Source: Betaproteobacteria bacterium (GTDB lineage: Bacteria; Pseudomonadota; Gammaproteobacteria; Burkholderiales; SG8-41). From it: 34,362 nucleotides of DNA. The stretch is from contig CANKUB010000043.1 in assembly GCA_947486575.1 (NCBI GenBank), positions 1 to 34,362 on the forward strand. The letters run 5' to 3'. Positions 16,246 to 24,321 of the stretch are shown piece by piece. A model generated the notes under the pieces. The model made no database searches, had not been told where the DNA came from, and saw only the letters and a program-made list of their open reading frames with translations. Both the position numbers and the translations under genes were made by a program. How positions within the stretch are numbered: position 1 is the stretch's first letter; each line of letters begins with the position of its first letter.

Positions 16246-17481
16246 ATGCCCGATTCGGTCGCCGCAAAATCCAAAAAAACGAAGTCGCATCAACGTAAGT
16301 CCGTGGCCGACGTCGATTATCACGAAGCCATGCGCCGGGCCAAGGCGATGATTCCCTTCCTCAAGGCGAATGCCGAAGCGCAGGAAAAGACCACACACAT
16401 GACCGATGCCGTGAAGAACGCGTTTCATGAAAACGGTTTGTTCCGCTACATGCAGCCGAAGTATTGGGGGGGCATGGAGTTGCCGTACGTCTCGATGGTC
16501 GATCTAAACGTTACGCTGGGGCAGGGCGACGCTTCGGCGGCGTGGACGTTCACCAATCTCGGCGGTCATCACCGACTGTTGTCGCTATGGCCTATGGAAT
16601 GCCAGGAGGAAGTCTGGGGCGACGACCCTGATGTGGGCATTGCTTCGGGCATTGCGTATTTTCAGGGACGCGGGCGGCGCGTCGATGGCGGGCTGGAGCT
16701 TTCCGGTAAATGGGGGTTTTCGTCAGGTGTCGATGTCAGTGACTGGAATATGCTCGCCTGCGTAGTGTACGACGGCGACAAACCGGTTGATTGGGTGATG
16801 AACATGGTGCCGCGCAAGGATTACGAAATCATCGACGACTGGCAGACGCTGGGCATGCGCGGCACTGGCAGCCGCTCAGTGAAGATCGAAAAAGCCTTTG
16901 TGCCCGCGCATCGCGTGTGCTCGATGGCGGTGGCCATGCCTGGGCATGAGTTTCCCGGATTGCGGGTTCACAAGAATCCGATTTACAAAATTCCGCTGGC
17001 CGGGTTTGGCGGCTACGGTATCGGCGGTTGCATGATTGGTAACGCGCAGGGCGCGCTGGATGAAGTGATTGAACACGTGAAGGCGCGCAGCACCGCCTAC
17101 ACCGGCGCGAAAATGCGCGATTTTCAGTCGGTGCAGTACCGCGTGTCGCTGGCGGCGGGCAAGATCGATGCCGCGCATCAATGGCTGCGGCATGACTGCA
17201 TAGAGGCCAACGATCTGGTCAATGCGGGCGGTACGTTCGATACACTGACGAAAATCAAATATCGGCGCAATGCTGCGATAGCCTGCAAAATGGTTACCGA
17301 GGCGGTGGATCTGTTGCACGAAATGATGGGCGCACACGGTATTTACGACAGCGCGCCACTGCAGCGCCGGTTCCGCGACGCACACGCGGCGGCTGGCCAC
17401 ATCAATTTCAATATGGATACGCAATTGCCGCAGTGGGGACAGGTGGCGCTGGGCGGGGAATATAAAAGCCCTACGTTTTAA
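16246..17481 (+). CDS. Acyl-CoA dehydrogenase-fold flavin-dependent monooxygenase-like protein, copy 1
   Basis: A 411-residue protein of the acyl-CoA dehydrogenase superfamily. The branch looks like the two-component group D flavin monooxygenases (HpaH/HsaA type) rather than true dehydrogenases. Seen are the N-terminal helical domain (YHEAMRRAKAMIPFLKANAEA), the central beta-domain WGFSSGVDVSDWNMLACVVYDG with YEIIDDWQTLGMRGTGSRSVKIEKAFVP, and the C-terminal four-helix domain ending AHAAAGHINFNMDTQLPQWG. Enzymes of this group use reduced FMN or FAD supplied by a separate reductase, and no reductase gene is in the window. A close paralogue lies at 23097-24302, and a Bug gene follows 10 nt after the stop. 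The substrate is unknown; oxygenation of an aromatic or heterocyclic compound is a reasonable guess. Confidence 0.87.
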   Translation: MPDSVAAKSKKTKSHQRKSVADVDYHEAMRRAKAMIPFLKANAEAQEKTTHMTDAVKNAFHENGLFRYMQPKYWGGMELPYVSMVDLNVTLGQGDASAAWTFTNLGGHHRLLSLWPMECQEEVWGDDPDVGIASGIAYFQGRGRRVDGGLELSGKWGFSSGVDVSDWNMLACVVYDGDKPVDWVMNMVPRKDYEIIDDWQTLGMRGTGSRSVKIEKAFVPAHRVCSMAVAMPGHEFPGLRVHKNPIYKIPLAGFGGYGIGGCMIGNAQGALDEVIEHVKARSTAYTGAKMRDFQSVQYRVSLAAGKIDAAHQWLRHDCIEANDLVNAGGTFDTLTKIKYRRNAAIACKMVTEAVDLLHEMMGAHGIYDSAPLQRRFRDAHAAAGHINFNMDTQLPQWGQVALGGEYKSPTF

Positions 17482-17491
17482 CGGTAACACT

Positions 17492-18469
17492 ATGTTTTTA
17501 TTAAGAAAATTATCACTGCCTCTTGTGGGCCTGATGCTGGCGGTGGGTGTGGGACAAGCGCGCTCGGCAGAAAATTATCCGCAACGTCCGGTGCGCATGA
17601 TTATTCCGTTTCCGCCTGCGGGCGCTGGCGACATTCTCGGGCGCATGTTGTCAGCACGGCTCACTGAAACTTTCGGCCAGCAATTCGTCAACGATAACCG
17701 GCCCGGTGGCGGCAATGTCATTGCCTCTGAACTGACGGTGCGCGCCAATCCCGATGGTTACACTTTGTTTATCGCCAGCGCGACGCACGCCATCAATCCT
17801 GCACTGCTGAAAAAACTGCCGTACGATTCGATCAAAGACTTTACCTTCATCACGCTGCTGGCGGATTCGCCATTGCTGTGTGTGGCGAACCCCGCGCTGG
17901 GTGCGGCCAATCTCAAGGAATTTATTGCCATTGCGAAATCCCGGCCGGGCAAGATCAATTACGCGTCCTCGGGGCCAGGAACCGGCGGGCATCTGGCGGT
18001 GGAGTTGATCAAGTTCAATGCGGGCATCGACATGGTTCACGTGCCGTACAAAGGCGCAGGGCCGGCACTGACGGATGTGATCGCCGGGCAATTGCAGTTC
18101 ATGTGCACCAGTCCGCTGGCGGTGCTGCCGCTCGCCAAAAGCGGACGCCTGCGCGCGATGGCGATGACCAGTGCTAAACGTTCTCGCGCCGCGCCTGAAA
18201 TTCCCACGGTGGCTGAGCAGGGATTTCCGGGGTATCAGGCGTCGCTGTGGTATCAAATGCTGGCGCCCGCGAATTTGCCCGAGTCGATCGTGAAGCGATT
18301 AAACAGCGAAATCAATCGCGTATTGAAGCTGCCGGATTTTGTCGAGCAGTTGGCAATACAAGGTGGCGAGCCACTGGGTGGTACGCCGCAGGAAGCCCGC
18401 CGCTACACGCAAGTAGAGATTGAGCGTTGGCTGAATCTGATCAAAAAAACCAGTATCAGCGCGCAGTAA
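17492..18469 (+). CDS. Bug/TctC family substrate-binding protein
   Basis: A periplasmic receptor of 325 residues. The signal peptide is MFLLRKLSLPLVGLMLAVGVGQARS-AENY, followed by YPQRPVRMIIPFPPAGAGDILGR, NDNRPGGGNVIASE, PDGYTLFIASATHAINPAL and HVPYKGAGPALTDVIAGQ. It lies 10 nt after the flavin monooxygenase-like gene and 21 nt before the selenoprotein gene, so it is probably co-transcribed and binds the compound handled by this cluster. The start codon sits inside a degenerate copy of the AT-rich repeat (17485-17502), and there is no clear Shine-Dalgarno. No membrane partner is present. Confidence 0.93.
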   Translation: MFLLRKLSLPLVGLMLAVGVGQARSAENYPQRPVRMIIPFPPAGAGDILGRMLSARLTETFGQQFVNDNRPGGGNVIASELTVRANPDGYTLFIASATHAINPALLKKLPYDSIKDFTFITLLADSPLLCVANPALGAANLKEFIAIAKSRPGKINYASSGPGTGGHLAVELIKFNAGIDMVHVPYKGAGPALTDVIAGQLQFMCTSPLAVLPLAKSGRLRAMAMTSAKRSRAAPEIPTVAEQGFPGYQASLWYQMLAPANLPESIVKRLNSEINRVLKLPDFVEQLAIQGGEPLGGTPQEARRYTQVEIERWLNLIKKTSISAQ

Positions 18470-18490
18470 CAAGTCAGCCAAGGAGCCTAA

Positions 18491-19042
18491 ATGACCGCCA
18501 GCATCATTCTTTACGACCCCACTGCGCCTCGTGCAAAAGTGCCGAGCCAGGTGGAAACCGCCAAGCCCACCCTCGATACGCTCGCGGGCAAGGTGGTCGG
18601 TTTTATCGATAACGCCAAGCCGAATTTCAATCACCTTGCTGACGACATCGGTGAGTTGTTGATGAGCAAGTATGGTGTAAAGCAGGTGCTGAAACGCCGC
18701 AAACGCGCCGCCTCGGTGCCCGCGCCGGATGCCGTATACAGGGAATTTGTCGAGCAATGCGACTTGGTGATTACCGGGTCGGGGGACTGAGGCTCCTGCA
18801 CGTCGTGGAGTATCCACGACAGTGTAGAGATGGCCAAACGCGGCAAGGCTGCGGTGACCATTTGCTCGACGGCGTTCAAAACATTGGGCCATGCACAGGC
18901 TTCCGCGCTGGGTAAAAAAGATTTGCCCATCGCGGTAATGCCGCATCCGTTCGGACTGCGCAAACGCGACGAAGTGCGTGCCATTGCGGAAAAATGCGCC
19001 GATGACATTGCGCAGTTGATGACCAAGACAGGTTCGAAATGA
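18491..19042 (+). CDS. UGSC-family selenoprotein (in-frame UGA read as selenocysteine)
   Basis: Two halves, 18491-18787 and 18791-19042, lie in the same frame and are separated only by TGA at 18788-18790. Read through, they give 183 residues: an N-terminal region (LAGKVVGFIDNAKPNFNHLADDI, LLMSKYGVKQVLKRRK), then CDLVITGSGD-Sec100-GSCTSWSIHDSVEMAKRG, then LPIAVMPHPFGLRKRDEVRAIAE. Sec-Gly-Ser-Cys is the diagnostic motif of the UGSC (seleno)protein family, in which other members have Cys at this site; it would form a selenenylsulfide-type redox pair. AAGGAG lies 5 nt before the ATG, a SECIS-like stem-loop lies at 18797-18826, and the final TGA overlaps the next gene's ATG, which shows that the second half is translated. 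The biochemical role is unknown. A TGC-to-TGA error is the main alternative. Confidence 0.88.
18797..18826 (+). promoter_or_regulatory. Predicted bacterial SECIS element
   Basis: Downstream of the UGA, GTCGTGG (18802-18808) pairs perfectly with CCACGAC (18814-18820) around loop AGTAT. The stem extends below through TGCAC (18797-18801) with GTGTA (18822-18826), with one bulged A at 18821, giving 12 pairs including one G-U. The apical loop starts 18 nt after the UGA and has G at its second position, both within the ranges described for bacterial SECIS elements that recruit SelB. Confidence 0.7.
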
Positions 19043-20088
19043 CTCAATTGAGTACCCCGGCGACAACCTTTGAAGCGCTCGACGATCTCGACGCGATCAA
19101 TAAACTTTACCGCGAGCGCCGCTGGAGCGACGGGCTGCCCATCGTGCCACCAACGCAAGAGCGCTTGGCGCGTATGCTGGCGAGTAGCAAACGCAAGCCG
19201 GATGAAGTCATCGCCATGCTGCCGCCGGGCTTCGGTGAGGCGACGGTTGAACGCATTGCGATCAACGCGGTGATGGCCGGTTGCGATCCGGAATATTTGC
19301 CAGTGCTGATCGCCGCGACGGATGCCGTGGCGCAGGCGCAATTTAATATTCAGGGCATCGAAGCCACCACCAATTCGGCGACGGTGTGGCTGGTGCTGAA
19401 CGGGCCTATCGTCAAGCAGCTTGAGGTTAACGCCACGTTTAACTGCCTGGGCCAGGGTGCCTGGGCGAATGCAACCCTGGGCCGTGCCATGCGGTTGATC
19501 CTGCAAAACATCGGCGGTGCGCTCCCCGGCGATATGGATCGTGCCACACAGGGCCAGCCCGCGAAATACACCTTTTGCTGCGGTGAAAACGAGGCGCAAA
19601 GCCCGTGGGAGCCATTGCACGTCGAGCGTGGTTTTTCGCGCGAGACCAGTACCGTGACGGTGGTGGCCGCCGAAGGTACGATGAACATGAACACACATTC
19701 CAAGGATGCGTCCGAATTGCTGCGCGTGATCGCGGAGACGCTGGTGCATCCAACCAGCAACGAGTATTGTCATGGCGGTGAGCCGTGGATTGTGTTCGCG
19801 CCGGAACATGCGGACATTCTCAAGGCGGGCGGTTTGAGCAAACGCGACGTGAAGCAGCGCTTGTGGGAACTCAGCAAAATGCCCGCAGGCCGCCTGTCCG
19901 TAAAGGAGATGTTGCGCGCGCAGGCCTCACGCGCAGATGAATACGGCGACATCAAGCCCGAAACATTACTGACAATTTCACGCTCGCCGGACGACATCTG
20001 GTTTATCGTCGCAGGCGGGCCGGGCACACATTCCGTTTATGTGCCGTGCTTCGGCAACTCGCGTGCGGTAACGCGAGAAATAATATAA
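19039..20088 (+). CDS. Conserved protein of unknown function, partner of the UGSC selenoprotein
   Basis: A soluble 349-residue protein with no signal peptide or membrane segment. I recognise it only as a conserved family encoded next to UGSC proteins; no enzymatic function is known to me. Visible features are YRERRWSDGLPIVPPTQERL at the N-terminus, MAGCDPEYLPVLIAA, IEATTNSATVWLVLNGPI, YTFCCGENEAQSPWEPLHVERGF with a Cys pair followed by Gly-Glu-Asn, TVTVVAAEGTMNMN, and EYCHGGEPWIVFAPEHADIL. The Cys residues could exchange electrons or bind substrate with the selenoprotein. The ATG overlaps the selenoprotein stop by 4 nt (ATGA), implying coupled translation and a stoichiometric complex. A Bug gene follows after 23 nt. 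Confidence 0.8.
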   Translation: MTQLSTPATTFEALDDLDAINKLYRERRWSDGLPIVPPTQERLARMLASSKRKPDEVIAMLPPGFGEATVERIAINAVMAGCDPEYLPVLIAATDAVAQAQFNIQGIEATTNSATVWLVLNGPIVKQLEVNATFNCLGQGAWANATLGRAMRLILQNIGGALPGDMDRATQGQPAKYTFCCGENEAQSPWEPLHVERGFSRETSTVTVVAAEGTMNMNTHSKDASELLRVIAETLVHPTSNEYCHGGEPWIVFAPEHADILKAGGLSKRDVKQRLWELSKMPAGRLSVKEMLRAQASRADEYGDIKPETLLTISRSPDDIWFIVAGGPGTHSVYVPCFGNSRAVTREII

Positions 20089-20111
20089 CCATTTGTTTTT
20101 AAAGGAATTTC

Positions 20112-21086
20112 ATGATTTTCGGTAAAATGGTTCTGGGAATGATTGTAACGATGGGCGCAATGTTGGCTGCCCCGGCGGGTGCGCAGTACGCGGATTATCC
20201 GAATCGCCCGATACGGCTGATTACGCCCGCGCAGCCCGGCGGCACTACAGACATTCTCGCGCGCATGTTTGGCATCAGATTGACCGAAAGTCTCAAGCAG
20301 CAAATCGTGGTGGACAATCGTGCCAGCGCGTCTGGCGTGATCGCCGGAGAGTTGACGGCGAAGGCGCTGCCTGACGGCTACACCATCTTCATGGCGTATC
20401 ACCAGCATACGGTGAATGCCGCGCTGAATCCCAGACTGCCCTACCACGCTGTTAACGACTTCACGCCGATATCGCAACTGACGCGAGCGGGCCTGATCCT
20501 GGTGGTCAATCCATCTTCGCCGCCGAAGAATCTCAAAGAATTCATCGACTGGACCAAAAATTTCAAGGGCGCGCTCAACTTTGGTTCGGCGGGTGCAGGC
20601 AGCGGCGGCCATCTCGCAGGTGAACTGTATAACCTTGCGATGAAAATCAAGGCGCAGCACATTCCGTACAAAGGTTCCGCGCCATCGCTGATTGATCTGG
20701 TGGCCGGTCAATATCACTACAATTTCGTGGGCATGCTTGCGGCGCAGGCGCTGGTTAAAGGTGGCAAGTTGCGAGCGCTGGCAGTGACAGCGCCCAAGCG
20801 TGTGCCGTCCTATGGCGACCTGCCTGCCATGAACGAGCAGGTGCCGGGTTTTGAAGTGGTCGGATGGTATGGCGTGATGGCGCCGCCGAATCTGCCGAAA
20901 CCGCTGGTCGCTAGACTGCATGGCGAATTGGTGAAGGTCGTCAAGTTGAAGGACATCAGCGATCGCATCTATGCAGACGGTGCAGAACCGGTTGGCAGCG
21001 AGCCAGAAGCGTTTCGCCAGTATCTGCTGGACGATCTGGCGAAGTGGGCACGGCTGGTCAAAGAAAGCGGCGCGAAGCTGGATTGA
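20112..21086 (+). CDS. Bug/TctC family substrate-binding protein
   Basis: A periplasmic receptor of 324 residues. The signal peptide is MIFGKMVLGMIVTMGAMLAAPAGA-QYAD, then YPNRPIRLITPAQPGGTTDILAR, VDNRASASGVIAGE (the usual NRPGAG varies here to NRASAS), PDGYTIFMAYHQHTVNAAL and HIPYKGSAPSLIDLVAGQYHYNF. The altered NRASAS loop lines the ligand pocket in this family, so the ligand may differ from those of the neighbouring paralogues. AAGGAA sits 6 nt before the ATG. It lies between the selenoprotein partner and the metallo-beta-lactamase-fold gene in the same train. Confidence 0.93.
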   Translation: MIFGKMVLGMIVTMGAMLAAPAGAQYADYPNRPIRLITPAQPGGTTDILARMFGIRLTESLKQQIVVDNRASASGVIAGELTAKALPDGYTIFMAYHQHTVNAALNPRLPYHAVNDFTPISQLTRAGLILVVNPSSPPKNLKEFIDWTKNFKGALNFGSAGAGSGGHLAGELYNLAMKIKAQHIPYKGSAPSLIDLVAGQYHYNFVGMLAAQALVKGGKLRALAVTAPKRVPSYGDLPAMNEQVPGFEVVGWYGVMAPPNLPKPLVARLHGELVKVVKLKDISDRIYADGAEPVGSEPEAFRQYLLDDLAKWARLVKESGAKLD

Positions 21087-21119
21087 TTTTGTTGCAATTG
21101 TTTTTGGGGAGGCGTGACT

Positions 21120-22070
21120 ATGCGGTTTAAATTCATGTTTGCGTGCGTGCTTGCGTTGGGTCTACCGGTGACGCATGCTCAAACCACTGCCGATGGCACT
21201 GTGCGGGAAAAATTTGTGCCGATCACGGTGACGGAGGTTGCTCCGGGTTTGTTTTTTCAATACCACCATCAAGAGTCGAACAATGCCTGGCTGGTCACCG
21301 ACGACGGCGTGCTGGTGATCGACTCGCGCCAGCACCCGAAACGTGCCGAGGAATTGCTGGCGGCCATCCGGAAAACCACGGATAAGCCGATCCGCTATGT
21401 GATCAATACGCATGCGCATGGCGATCATTATTTTGGCAATCCGGTGTTCAAGCGCGAAGGCGCGACGTTCATTGCGCATCGGGATACGCAGCGCATGATG
21501 CAGGCGCATCACGGCGCGGAAATGAAGCGGCGCACCGGCTATTTCAAGCAAACGCAGTTTGATCCGGCAGAAGTCAGGCTGGTGTTGCCGGATGTCACGT
21601 TCGATTCAAAGCTCACGCTGCATCTCGGCGGACGCACGGTGGAACTGCTGTATCTGGGCGCAGGCCAAAACCCGGGTGACACGCTGGTCTACTTCCCGAA
21701 GGAAAAGGTGATTTTCTCCGGCGGGCCCTTCTCGAAAAACAGTTGGGCCAATCCGCAGTTCACGCCGTCACTGGCGAACTGGGTAGACCTGCTGCGCAAG
21801 GTTGCGGCCATGGATATCGACCAGTATCTCGGCGGCCACGGCGACATTGGTGCAAAGCAGGATGTGCTCAATGAGGCACAGATGCTGTCAGATTTTGACG
21901 CGGGCATGCGCGCCGCTGTGAAAAAAGGCCTGAGCCGTGAGGAGATTTTCAAGAGCGCGCCGTTCGAAAAATACAAGGATGTGCGCAACTACTACCGCAT
22001 GAACCTGTTTATCAACAGCTACTATCACCTCCTGACGACCGGCAAGCCAGAGGTAGCGCTCCCCGACTAG
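21120..22070 (+). CDS. Exported metallo-beta-lactamase-fold protein with an altered metal site
   Basis: A 316-residue MBL-fold protein with an N-terminal signal peptide (MRFKFMFACVLALGLPVTHA-QTT), so probably periplasmic. The first zinc motif is intact (INTHAHGDHYFGN), and a late His is present in YLGGHGDIG. The third His normally found in 'G..HTPGDT' is replaced (GAGQNPGDTLVYFP), and the metal-bridging Asp of 'FTGD' is replaced by Gly (VIFSGGPFSK). Such proteins are usually hydrolases of esters, lactones or thioesters; this subgroup may bind one metal or use a different ligand set. The ATG at 21120 follows a GGGGAGG ribosome-binding site; an in-frame GTG lies two codons upstream. It is flanked by Bug genes in the same direction, suggesting it processes the imported compound. 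Confidence 0.87.
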   Translation: MRFKFMFACVLALGLPVTHAQTTADGTVREKFVPITVTEVAPGLFFQYHHQESNNAWLVTDDGVLVIDSRQHPKRAEELLAAIRKTTDKPIRYVINTHAHGDHYFGNPVFKREGATFIAHRDTQRMMQAHHGAEMKRRTGYFKQTQFDPAEVRLVLPDVTFDSKLTLHLGGRTVELLYLGAGQNPGDTLVYFPKEKVIFSGGPFSKNSWANPQFTPSLANWVDLLRKVAAMDIDQYLGGHGDIGAKQDVLNEAQMLSDFDAGMRAAVKKGLSREEIFKSAPFEKYKDVRNYYRMNLFINSYYHLLTTGKPEVALPD

Positions 22071-22105
22071 CCGAGTTGCGAAATTTCAATCGCAGGGAAC
22101 ATTCG

Positions 22106-23083
22106 ATGAAAATCCATAGATATATTGCGACGGCGATGTTGCTTGCCGCTGGCGCTACCCAACTGTCCGGCGCCGCGATGGCGCAATCCTCATCCACGCG
22201 ACCGATACGCCTGTTGCTCGCCTATCCGCCCGGTGCGGGCAACGATACCAATGCGCGCGCCGTGGCCGCGAAGATGACGGACAACATGAAGCAGCAGGTG
22301 ATTGTGGACAACCGGCCCGGTGCCAACGGCATCGTTGCGACGACCGTACTGGCGCGCGCAACGCCCGATGGACACACGCTGATGGCGATAGACGTGGCGC
22401 ACACCGCAAATCCGGCGCTCTACGACAAAATCCCGTATGACACGCTGAAGGATTTCGAATCGATTGGCATGATCGCACGCGTGCCGATGATCCTGCTGGT
22501 GCATCCGGCGCAGCCGTTTAAATCCGTCAGGGATCTGGTGACCTACGCCAAAGCCAACGCGGGCAAGCTGAACTACGGTTCCGCAGGTGTGGGCAGCGCA
22601 ATGTATCTGGTAGCAGAATTGTTTAAGGAGGCCGCCAGTATCGACGTGGTGCAGATCGCCTACAAAGGCGGTGCCCCCGCGCTGATTGAGTTGGCGGGCG
22701 GCCAGCTGCCGATGGCGTTTATTTCATTGATAGCGGGCATGCCAATGGTGCAAAACGGTCGCGCGCGTGTGCTCGGCGTAAGCAGCTTGCAGCGCGCGCC
22801 CGGCTTTCCTGATCTGCCGACGATTGCCGAATCGGGCGTGCCGGGTTTTGAGTTTTATTTGTGGCAGGGCATCATCGGCCCTGCGGGATTGACCCGCGCG
22901 ACCGTAACGCGCTTGAACACAGAACTCAATAGCGCGCTGTCCAATGCCGACGTGAAGGAACGCATGATTCAGGCCGGCAATGAATTGATGGGTGGCACGC
23001 CGAAGCAGGCCGATGGTTTTATTCGCGACGAGGTGGCACGCTGGAAACGGATCATCAAACCGGAAATGCGCTTGAGTCGGTAA
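22106..23083 (+). CDS. Bug/TctC family substrate-binding protein
   Basis: A periplasmic receptor of 325 residues from the ATG at 22106, which has AGGGA 7 nt upstream; a longer frame starting with TTG at 22076 is less likely. The signal peptide is MKIHRYIATAMLLAAGATQLSGAAMA-QSS, then RPIRLLLAYPPGAGNDTNARAVA, VDNRPGANGIVATT, PDGHTLMAIDVAHTANPAL and QIAYKGGAPALIELAGGQLPM. It is the third Bug gene in the train and lies just ahead of the second flavin monooxygenase-like gene. Ligand unknown. Confidence 0.93.
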   Translation: MKIHRYIATAMLLAAGATQLSGAAMAQSSSTRPIRLLLAYPPGAGNDTNARAVAAKMTDNMKQQVIVDNRPGANGIVATTVLARATPDGHTLMAIDVAHTANPALYDKIPYDTLKDFESIGMIARVPMILLVHPAQPFKSVRDLVTYAKANAGKLNYGSAGVGSAMYLVAELFKEAASIDVVQIAYKGGAPALIELAGGQLPMAFISLIAGMPMVQNGRARVLGVSSLQRAPGFPDLPTIAESGVPGFEFYLWQGIIGPAGLTRATVTRLNTELNSALSNADVKERMIQAGNELMGGTPKQADGFIRDEVARWKRIIKPEMRLSR

Positions 23084-23096
23084 TTTGAGGCAAACC

Positions 23097-24302
23097 TTGA
23101 CTGCACTTCATCAGCACAATGATTTTTCCAATGTCACCTACGACGAGGCGCTGCGACGCGCGCAGGATCTGATTCCTTTTCTGCGTGAACACGCGCCTGC
23201 CGCCGAACGCGCCACACGCATGTTGCCGGAAGTGGAAGCAGCACTGCATCGCAGCGGGTTATTCCGCTACCACCAGCCGAAAGTGTGGGGCGGCATGGAG
23301 CTGGATTTCGTCGCCTATGTCGATATCCCCGAAATGCTGGCGCGTGGCGATTGCTCGGTGGGCTGGAACGTGGCCAACCTGAGTTCGCATCATCGCAACG
23401 TCGCTCATTTTTGTGAGGCGGCGCAACAGGAAATGTGGGGTGAAAACCGCGATTGTCTGATTGCGTCGGGTATCGCTTTTGCCCAGGGCCGTGGCGTAGC
23501 GGTGGCGGGTGGCATCCAGCTCAGCGGTCGCTGGTCGTTCAGTTCCGGTGTGGATGTGGCGCAGTGGAATATGCTTGCGTGCCAATTGCGCGAGGGCGAT
23601 CAGATCATTGATTATCTTTACTGCATGGTGCCGCGTGCACAGTATGAAATCATCGATGACTGGCAGACGCTGGGCATGCGCGGTACTGGCAGCCGCTCGG
23701 TGCAGTGCGAGAACGTATTCGTGCCCACGCATCGCACGCAATCCATGTACGCTTCCAAGCCCGGACACGAATTTCCGGGGCTGCGTATCCATACCAATCC
23801 GACATTCAAAGTGCCGGCATCGTCGCTGGGCGGGCATTGCATCGCGGGCGCGATTGTCGGCAATGCGCAGGCTGCAGTGGATGCCACCATTGAGATGGTC
23901 AAATCACGCAGCACCAGTTACACCGGCGCCAAAATGCGTGATTTTCAGAGTGTGCAATTGCGCGTGGGCGCGGCGGCGGCCAAGGTGGATGCCGCACGTC
24001 TGGTGCTGCGCAATGATTGCCTGCAGGCCGATGCGCTGGTGAAGGCTGGCAAGACGCTTGATCTTGAGGCCAAAGTGCGCAACAAGCGCAATGGCGTGAC
24101 GGCGGTCAGGTGGTGTGTTGAGGCCGTAGATTCCCTGGTGGAAATGGCGGGCGCCAATGGCATTTACGACAGCGCGCCGTTGCAGCGCATGTTTCGCGAT
24201 GCCCATGCGGCAGCAGCGCACATCAATTTTAATGTGGATGTGCAGTTGACGCCGTGGGCGCTGGTCAAGTTTGGCGGCGAATTCAAGTCGCCTGTAATGT
24301 AG
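23097..24302 (+). CDS. Acyl-CoA dehydrogenase-fold flavin-dependent monooxygenase-like protein, copy 2
   Basis: About 401 residues, a clear paralogue of the protein at 16246-17481. Identical runs include YEIIDDWQTLGMRGTGSRSV, YTGAKMRDFQSVQ and GIYDSAPLQR, and length and domain order are the same. Several substrate-side segments differ (for example GDCSVGWNVANLSSHHRNVAHF), so it may act on a later intermediate or pair with copy 1. No ATG lies near the start of the homologous region. TTG at 23097 is preferred because TTGAGG precedes it with about 6 nt spacing; TTG at 23085 would add four residues. A separate flavin reductase would be needed, and none is seen. The gene follows a Bug gene closely and is followed by a CocE-like hydrolase. 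Confidence 0.86.
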   Translation: MTALHQHNDFSNVTYDEALRRAQDLIPFLREHAPAAERATRMLPEVEAALHRSGLFRYHQPKVWGGMELDFVAYVDIPEMLARGDCSVGWNVANLSSHHRNVAHFCEAAQQEMWGENRDCLIASGIAFAQGRGVAVAGGIQLSGRWSFSSGVDVAQWNMLACQLREGDQIIDYLYCMVPRAQYEIIDDWQTLGMRGTGSRSVQCENVFVPTHRTQSMYASKPGHEFPGLRIHTNPTFKVPASSLGGHCIAGAIVGNAQAAVDATIEMVKSRSTSYTGAKMRDFQSVQLRVGAAAAKVDAARLVLRNDCLQADALVKAGKTLDLEAKVRNKRNGVTAVRWCVEAVDSLVEMAGANGIYDSAPLQRMFRDAHAAAAHINFNVDVQLTPWALVKFGGEFKSPVM

Positions 24303-24321
24303 TTCTACACGACTCCAAAAG

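Noticed and set aside
18830-19042. A separate 70-residue gene after the TGA
   Set aside because: It is in the same frame as the upstream half, has no ribosome-binding site of its own, and begins in the middle of the conserved UGSC-family domain. It is better read as the C-terminal part of the selenoprotein.
18631-19809. 392-codon open frame on the minus strand
   Set aside because: It lies antisense to the selenoprotein and partner genes, has no recognisable domain, and its composition is typical of a shadow of GC-rich coding DNA.
20037-20921. 294-codon open frame on the minus strand
   Set aside because: It is antisense to a clear Bug gene, is rich in His and Arg, and shows no family motif.
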